From: a virus
IMG/VR virus record: IMGVR_UViG_3300020411_001151
Coordinates: 1-40,851 of that record
Length of the DNA stretch: 40,851 nucleotides
Strand: one strand, 5' to 3'
Shown here piece after piece: positions 38,267-40,851 of the stretch. The position numbers and the translations under genes were made by a program. The notes under the pieces are model-generated. The model had not been told where the DNA came from. It ran no database searches and saw only the letters and a program-made list of their open reading frames with translations. The first letter of the stretch is position 1. Each line of letters starts with the position of its first letter.

Positions 38267-38295
38267 CCTGTGATAATTGTTGATACTCTCACAGG
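38267..38295. repeat. inverted repeat CCTGTGA...TCACAGG upstream of the promoter
   Basis: Perfect seven-base arms with a 15-base centre, seven bases upstream of the -35 at 38254-38259. No U-run follows on either strand, so a binding site or the end of the upstream transcript is more likely than an intrinsic terminator. The surrounding stretch 38296-38428 holds nothing else I can support. Confidence 0.35.
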
Positions 38296-38428
38296 TCATA
38301 TTGCATGATGTTAAATGTTATTGACATGTCGTTAGATTGCGTGCTAAGAGTGTAACTAATTCACACCTTATTGCAAGAGATAAAACACACAAATAGATTT
38401 ATATTACCATTTAATTGTTTTCAACAAT

Positions 38429-38593
38429 TCACCTAAAGTTTTCCACATCCCTGTTAAATAGTGTCCATAATCTGTGTTTTCTAATGTATTCCCATTGCAT
38501 AATAATTAACTCCTTAAGTGTTATAAACACATAGTGTAATTGTTCTCCGTGGGTAACATTTAAGTCGCTGCAATCGTTCTCGTTATTTGTCAT
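38429..38593 (-). CDS. hypothetical protein (54 aa)
   Basis: 54 residues from the ATG at 38593, beginning MTNNENDCSDLNVTHGEQLH and ending in TLFNRDVENFR. The start shares ATGA with the stop of the 96-residue gene, suggesting coupling. An internal in-frame ATG (reading MQWEYIRKHRLW) is preceded by AAGGAG at nine bases, so a 23-residue product from there is also possible. A second frame across the same DNA ends at 38404 and reads naturally (...YGHYLTGMWKTLGELL...), but it has no start codon at its beginning. No function is recognised. Confidence 0.45.
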   Translation of the reverse strand: MTNNENDCSDLNVTHGEQLHYVFITLKELIIMQWEYIRKHRLWTLFNRDVENFR

Positions 38594-38880
38594 TGAACAT
38601 CCTCATATCTTCCCTCTTGTGATTTATACATAGTGGTGCTAATTTGCTTGTCTTCCGTGTTATCCACAGGCACACAATTACACCAGTCATTCTTATAAAC
38701 TAAAACATTAACTTCGTTGTATTTGTTTATACTATGTTCTGCTAATTCTGGGGGTTTCTTCCATCTATGTGTAGTGAGAGTTATATACATTTTGTCTATG
38801 AAATTAACCTCTCCAGTATCATCCCCACATGTAATCTTTAGTCCTTTTTTAAACTCTTTGTAGTCCATATTAGGATGCAT
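38590..38880 (-). CDS. hypothetical protein (96 aa)
   Basis: 96 residues beginning MHPNMDYKEFKKGLKITCGD. Beta-rich, with TCGDDTGEVNFIDKMYITL near residues 17-36 and VNVLVYKNDWCNCV near 57-70, suggesting a small barrel; the tail is polar. I recall similar proteins in marine T4-like phages, without a function. It begins ten bases after the preceding stop and overlaps the next start by ATGA. Confidence 0.65.
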   Translation of the reverse strand: MHPNMDYKEFKKGLKITCGDDTGEVNFIDKMYITLTTHRWKKPPELAEHSINKYNEVNVLVYKNDWCNCVPVDNTEDKQISTTMYKSQEGRYEDVQ

Positions 38881-38890
38881 AAAATGTTAT

Positions 38891-39127
38891 TTAGATGATG
38901 ATATTAGGCACCTCTCGATTACAGTCAAACGAGAAACTTTGTGAGTAATCTTCACAATCAACATCATAAATCGTGACAGGTTTGAGTAAATCTTCTTCGG
39001 GAAGATTTTGAAGTTCAGTAAGAAGATCTAGGTAGGTCATTGCAGGTTTTGGTTGATAATTAGCATACAAAGAATCGTATGCAGTTGTTAATAAGTTCCA
39101 AGGGATAAGTTGAAAGTGTACAGACAT
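38891..39127 (-). CDS. hypothetical protein (78 aa)
   Basis: 78 residues. The conserved-looking core starts at an internal Met (residue 30): MTYLDLLTELQNLPEEDLLK, followed by PVTIYDVDCEDY and an acidic/aromatic end (FDCNREVPNIII). The first 29 residues (MSVHFQLIPWNLL...) may not be translated, since neither start has a clear ribosome site; the shorter form would start at 39040. Not recognised beyond a vague resemblance to small proteins of marine T4-like phages. Confidence 0.6.
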   Translation of the reverse strand: MSVHFQLIPWNLLTTAYDSLYANYQPKPAMTYLDLLTELQNLPEEDLLKPVTIYDVDCEDYSQSFSFDCNREVPNIII

Positions 39128-39196
39128 ACTTTTTAAGGGAAATTACCCTGGGGCGGCAACCACAATACTGAGAGAATTAGCATGACTATTTAATAC

Positions 39197-39379
39197 TTAG
39201 TAGCATAAATCTTCAAACCTTTTATTAGTTTCTATCTCTATTTCTTGTATAACACCAGTGGGAGAATTCTGTTCTAATGTATATAATTGATCTGAAGATA
39301 GGTTGTTTTTAATTCTATATTCCTCCCAAACTTCATCATATAAGTTTTCAAGAATTGCTTCGTTATGTATATTTGACAT
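39197..39379 (-). CDS. hypothetical acidic protein (60 aa)
   Basis: 60 residues, MSNIHNEAILENLYDEVWEE..., mostly helical by appearance and strongly acidic, ending in ETNKRFEDLCY. It begins two bases after the preceding gene's stop. No function is recognised. A 69-base gap with a GC-rich patch follows before the next gene. Confidence 0.6.
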   Translation of the reverse strand: MSNIHNEAILENLYDEVWEEYRIKNNLSSDQLYTLEQNSPTGVIQEIEIETNKRFEDLCY

Positions 39380-39381
39380 GA

Positions 39382-39600
39382 TTAATTGCCCTCCTTAAGT
39401 ATAAAACTGTTTAGACGATTTACATCTAATTCTTCATCATCAAAATAGATTTTAGCACATCCGTCTACACCCCACTCTGCTAATTCTTCTACGAATTCTT
39501 TCCAATTAGAGCAGTAACATGCAACGTTTTGAAAGTTATCAACCTGTAGTATTCTGTTGATAATTGTTGATGTTTTGTCTGTTAAAATTGCTGTAGTCAT
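39382..39600 (-). CDS. hypothetical protein (72 aa), start decided by a strong ribosome site
   Basis: 72 residues beginning MTTAILTDKTSTIINRILQV, with YCSNWKEFVEELAEWGVDGC and the acidic IYFDDEELDVN near the end. GGAGG lies nine bases upstream of the ATG at 39600, which fixes the start. The frame stays open upstream to 39774, but that part is the out-of-frame shadow of the 51-residue gene at 39626-39781. Function unknown. Confidence 0.7.
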   Translation of the reverse strand: MTTAILTDKTSTIINRILQVDNFQNVACYCSNWKEFVEELAEWGVDGCAKIYFDDEELDVNRLNSFILKEGN

Positions 39601-39625
39601 TGTTAGTTTCCTCCAAAGAATAGGT

Positions 39626-39781
39626 TTAATAGTTGTTAATAGTACGCCAAGGTGTTGGGTGATGTTGTGATAACTCAACCGCAACGATTTCACCAGTTTT
39701 GTTATAATAATCATCAGCAATTTGCACTGCTTCATTATAACTTTTAACAAACTGATTAGGTGAAGTAAATACAATAAACAT
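39626..39781 (-). CDS. hypothetical protein (51 aa)
   Basis: 51 residues beginning MFIVFTSPNQFVKSYNEAVQ, followed by IADDYYNKTGEIVAVEL and ending TPWRTINNY. A strand, helix, strand order is suggested. It starts two bases after the stop of the 82-residue gene and is followed, 25 bases later, by the next ATG with its GGAGG. Its regular composition and clean junctions support it over the overlapping frame. No function is recognised. Confidence 0.65.
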   Translation of the reverse strand: MFIVFTSPNQFVKSYNEAVQIADDYYNKTGEIVAVELSQHHPTPWRTINNY

Positions 39782-39783
39782 GA

Positions 39784-40032
39784 TTAAATAACCTCAGAAA
39801 ATGATACAAATTGTGCTGGTCTTTTAGTATTAATTGTTATACTATAACCATCATCTTTCTTAGATAAAATATCATCATTCATTGCTTTATTATTGACTAA
39901 TACTTTATACTGAGTTTTGCCATTTGCAGTAACTACTTTTAAATTAAGATCGTTAATAATCTTGTTATCTATCCATGACTTAGCAGGATAGTAATCAATA
40001 GTTAGAAAGTTATTGTTTGAAATAAGTTGCAT
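39784..40032 (-). CDS. hypothetical protein (82 aa)
   Basis: 82 residues, MQLISNNNFLTIDYYPAKSW..., beta-rich with basic and polar residues; the middle reads KTQYKVLVNNKAMNDDILSK and the end is RPAQFVSFSEVI. It starts five bases after the preceding stop. Not recognised. Confidence 0.6.
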   Translation of the reverse strand: MQLISNNNFLTIDYYPAKSWIDNKIINDLNLKVVTANGKTQYKVLVNNKAMNDDILSKKDDGYSITINTKRPAQFVSFSEVI

Positions 40033-40037
40033 ATCTA

Positions 40038-40346
40038 TTAAACTCCCTGAGAGATTAACAGATCTTTTAGATAATCTTCAGCACAATCTTGTGCATCATA
40101 AATGTTATCAAAAGAACCGAGATCGACCTGATCGCCTATAATGCAACCAGTTGAATCTGAATAGTTCATAGAGCGAACTTTGAAAACATCCCCACCGTAG
40201 TGGTAGATCGCTAGATTTGGATCTAGGTCGTTTTCACGTCTGTAAACGTCAAACATAGAGGTTCGGGTGCCTTGCACCCACTCGAAACCTAGGTAATCGT
40301 CACATAGGTTGAGTGATTGAGAAAAAAGTGTTTTTGAATTATTCAT
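40038..40346 (-). CDS. hypothetical protein (102 aa)
   Basis: 102 residues, MNNSKTLFSQSLNLCDDYLG..., with LAIYHYGGDVFKVRSMNYSD (~45-64) and a C-terminal helix AQDCAEDYLKDLLISQG. Not recognised. A moderate promoter (40353-40381) ends so close to the ATG that the message would be almost leaderless. The start codon itself lies inside a perfect inverted repeat (40344-40358). Confidence 0.6.
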   Translation of the reverse strand: MNNSKTLFSQSLNLCDDYLGFEWVQGTRTSMFDVYRRENDLDPNLAIYHYGGDVFKVRSMNYSDSTGCIIGDQVDLGSFDNIYDAQDCAEDYLKDLLISQGV

Positions 40347-40358
40347 ACTATAAGTATG
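40344..40358. repeat. inverted repeat spanning a start codon
   Basis: CATACT-ATA-AGTATG, perfect six-base arms. It contains the start codon of the 102-residue gene and the -10-like hexamer of the candidate promoter, so it could act as an operator or a translation-blocking hairpin. Confidence 0.3.
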
Positions 40359-40381
40359 ACAGAAAATGGGGCAAAAATCAA
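40353..40381 (-). promoter_or_regulatory. moderate sigma-70-like promoter
   Basis: Leftward TTGATT (40376-40381), 17 bases, CATACT (40353-40358); each hexamer matches the consensus at four of six positions. The start site would fall at about the ATG (40346). Confidence 0.3.
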
Positions 40382-40407
40382 GCGACCTTGTGACACTTTG
40401 TAGACAG

Positions 40408-40560
40408 TCACACGATTTCTTTACATAATGCTTCTATAATATTATGCTCGGTTGTTGTTAGTTTCTCATTGAAATCTGGCAACTCTGGGTATAAAATAAC
40501 CTTAGCATCTAGTTCACTATTTGTTGCATTAGGATTTGCTGTTACTTGATACTTAGTCAT
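40408..40560 (-). CDS. hypothetical protein (50 aa)
   Basis: 50 residues beginning MTKYQVTANPNATNSELDAK and ending EHNIIEALCKEIV. The ATG is preceded by GGAGATTAGT, a good ribosome site, and shares ATGA with the stop of the zinc-ribbon gene. Function unknown. The stop is 61 bases before the next gene. Confidence 0.65.
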   Translation of the reverse strand: MTKYQVTANPNATNSELDAKVILYPELPDFNEKLTTTEHNIIEALCKEIV

Positions 40561-40718
40561 ACTAATCTCCATGAGGTTTTTGTTACTGAAGACCTACAAC
40601 ATTGGCAGGTTAATGCACTCCAACTGAAGTGAAATACGAGTGCTGTTTGTTCACAACAAGGGCATTTTATCCACTTGCCGTTATTACCAGCACGAGTATA
40701 TTTGTTGACGTTAGACAT
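40557..40718 (-). CDS. small zinc-ribbon protein (53 aa)
   Basis: 53 residues, MSNVNKYTRAGNNGKWIKCP... Two knuckles, CPCC (about residues 19-22) and CQCC (~38-41), are separated by ALVFHFSWSAL, giving the C-x2-C...C-x2-C layout of a zinc ribbon. GGGGAGG lies seven bases upstream of the ATG, a strong ribosome site. It overlaps the upstream gene by eight bases and the downstream gene by ATGA. I recall similar short zinc-ribbon proteins in marine T4-like phages. They could bind nucleic acid or a polymerase; the target is unknown. Confidence 0.75.
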   Translation of the reverse strand: MSNVNKYTRAGNNGKWIKCPCCEQTALVFHFSWSALTCQCCRSSVTKTSWRLV

Positions 40719-40851
40719 CAATTTCCTCCCCTAATCTGTTGAAGTTCTTATCAAGAACTGGCACATATAATACACCATCATCTTTTAACATAGTGAGTGT
40801 ATTCATCAACCAGTTGTTGTTAGCAATGTGCTGGTCTAATGTTAAATTAGT
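40711..40851 (-). CDS. hypothetical protein, C-terminal 46 residues only
   Basis: The gene enters from the right edge. The visible part is NNNWLMNTLTMLKDDGVLYV followed by PVLDKNFNRLGEEIDV. Its stop overlaps the start of the zinc-ribbon gene by eight bases. No function is recognised; the gene is truncated by the window edge, not broken. Confidence 0.6.
   Translation of the reverse strand, partial: TNLTLDQHIANNNWLMNTLTMLKDDGVLYVPVLDKNFNRLGEEIDV

Noticed and set aside
38321-38349. Plus-strand TTGACA suggesting a rightward promoter
   Set aside because: The hexamer 17 bases on is CTAAGA, a poor -10, and no rightward gene follows.
38413-38429. AATTGTT-TTC-AACAATT hairpin after the 54-residue gene as a terminator
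   Set aside because: The stem is all A/T apart from one pair, and no U-run follows on the minus strand.
39601-39774. Upstream extension of the 72-residue gene to 130 residues
   Set aside because: The extension is rich in Leu/Ile/Lys, overlaps the better 51-residue gene out of frame, and ignores the GGAGG-supported ATG at 39600.
1-40851. tRNA genes, integrase, attachment sites or photosynthesis/auxiliary metabolic genes
   Set aside because: None recognised by eye in the window, including the gaps at 37876-37991 and 38196-38428.

Overview
The window is a stretch of an AT-rich, T4-like marine myovirus genome. It resembles the cyanophage/pelagiphage group of contractile-tailed phages; the host cannot be fixed from this window. 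The evidence is a leftward block encoding recognisable T4-type baseplate wedge proteins (gp25, gp6 and the start of gp8) and a PAAR spike-tip protein. Between them lie very large YHYH, GSGY and LamG tail proteins and several small basic or acidic proteins that I associate with marine T4-like phages. Every gene I can support lies on the minus strand, so genes are described here from right to left.

Right end (about 40.85-37.99 kb): a tightly packed set of small genes, mostly of unknown function. One is a zinc-ribbon protein. Several are under 60 codons, and several are joined by ATGA or short-gap junctions. An excellent host-type sigma-70 promoter (TTGACA-N17-TATAAT) sits at 38231-38259. A second (TTGACA-N18-TATAAT) at 37956-37985 stands at the head of everything to its left.

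Middle (37.9-31.2 kb): a few small genes, one with an AbrB/MazE-like swapped-hairpin pattern. They are followed by an 835-residue cysteine-rich structural protein, a PAAR protein, a 48-residue basic protein, a miniature SET-domain protein, gp25 and gp6. Gaps are a few bases or overlaps, including a TAATG junction between gp25 and gp6.

Left (31.2-0 kb): one uninterrupted 25.4-kb gene encodes 8,458 residues. It sits exactly where T4 carries gene 7, between gp6 and gp8. Its N-terminal ~3,500 residues contain what look like conserved tail-core segments, interrupted by GSGY repeats, a YHYH domain, propeller-like repeats and a LamG domain. The remaining ~4,950 residues carry a second LamG domain, a ~2,500-residue array of about 23 cysteine/YPR repeats, helical modules, a carbohydrate-binding-like module and terminal beta modules. 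Two further tail or adhesin proteins follow (408 and 1,383 residues), both with a cupredoxin-like His...Cys-x2-His-x2-Met pattern. The 5' part of gp8 then runs off the window at base 1.

Taken together, the left and middle genes would build the baseplate wedge and spike and decorate it with a very large, modular, probably host-contacting fibre or adhesin. The right-hand genes look like small early or accessory genes. No gene-free stretch exceeds 300 bases; the largest gap is 38196-38428. No tRNA, CRISPR array, insertion sequence or integrase was seen.
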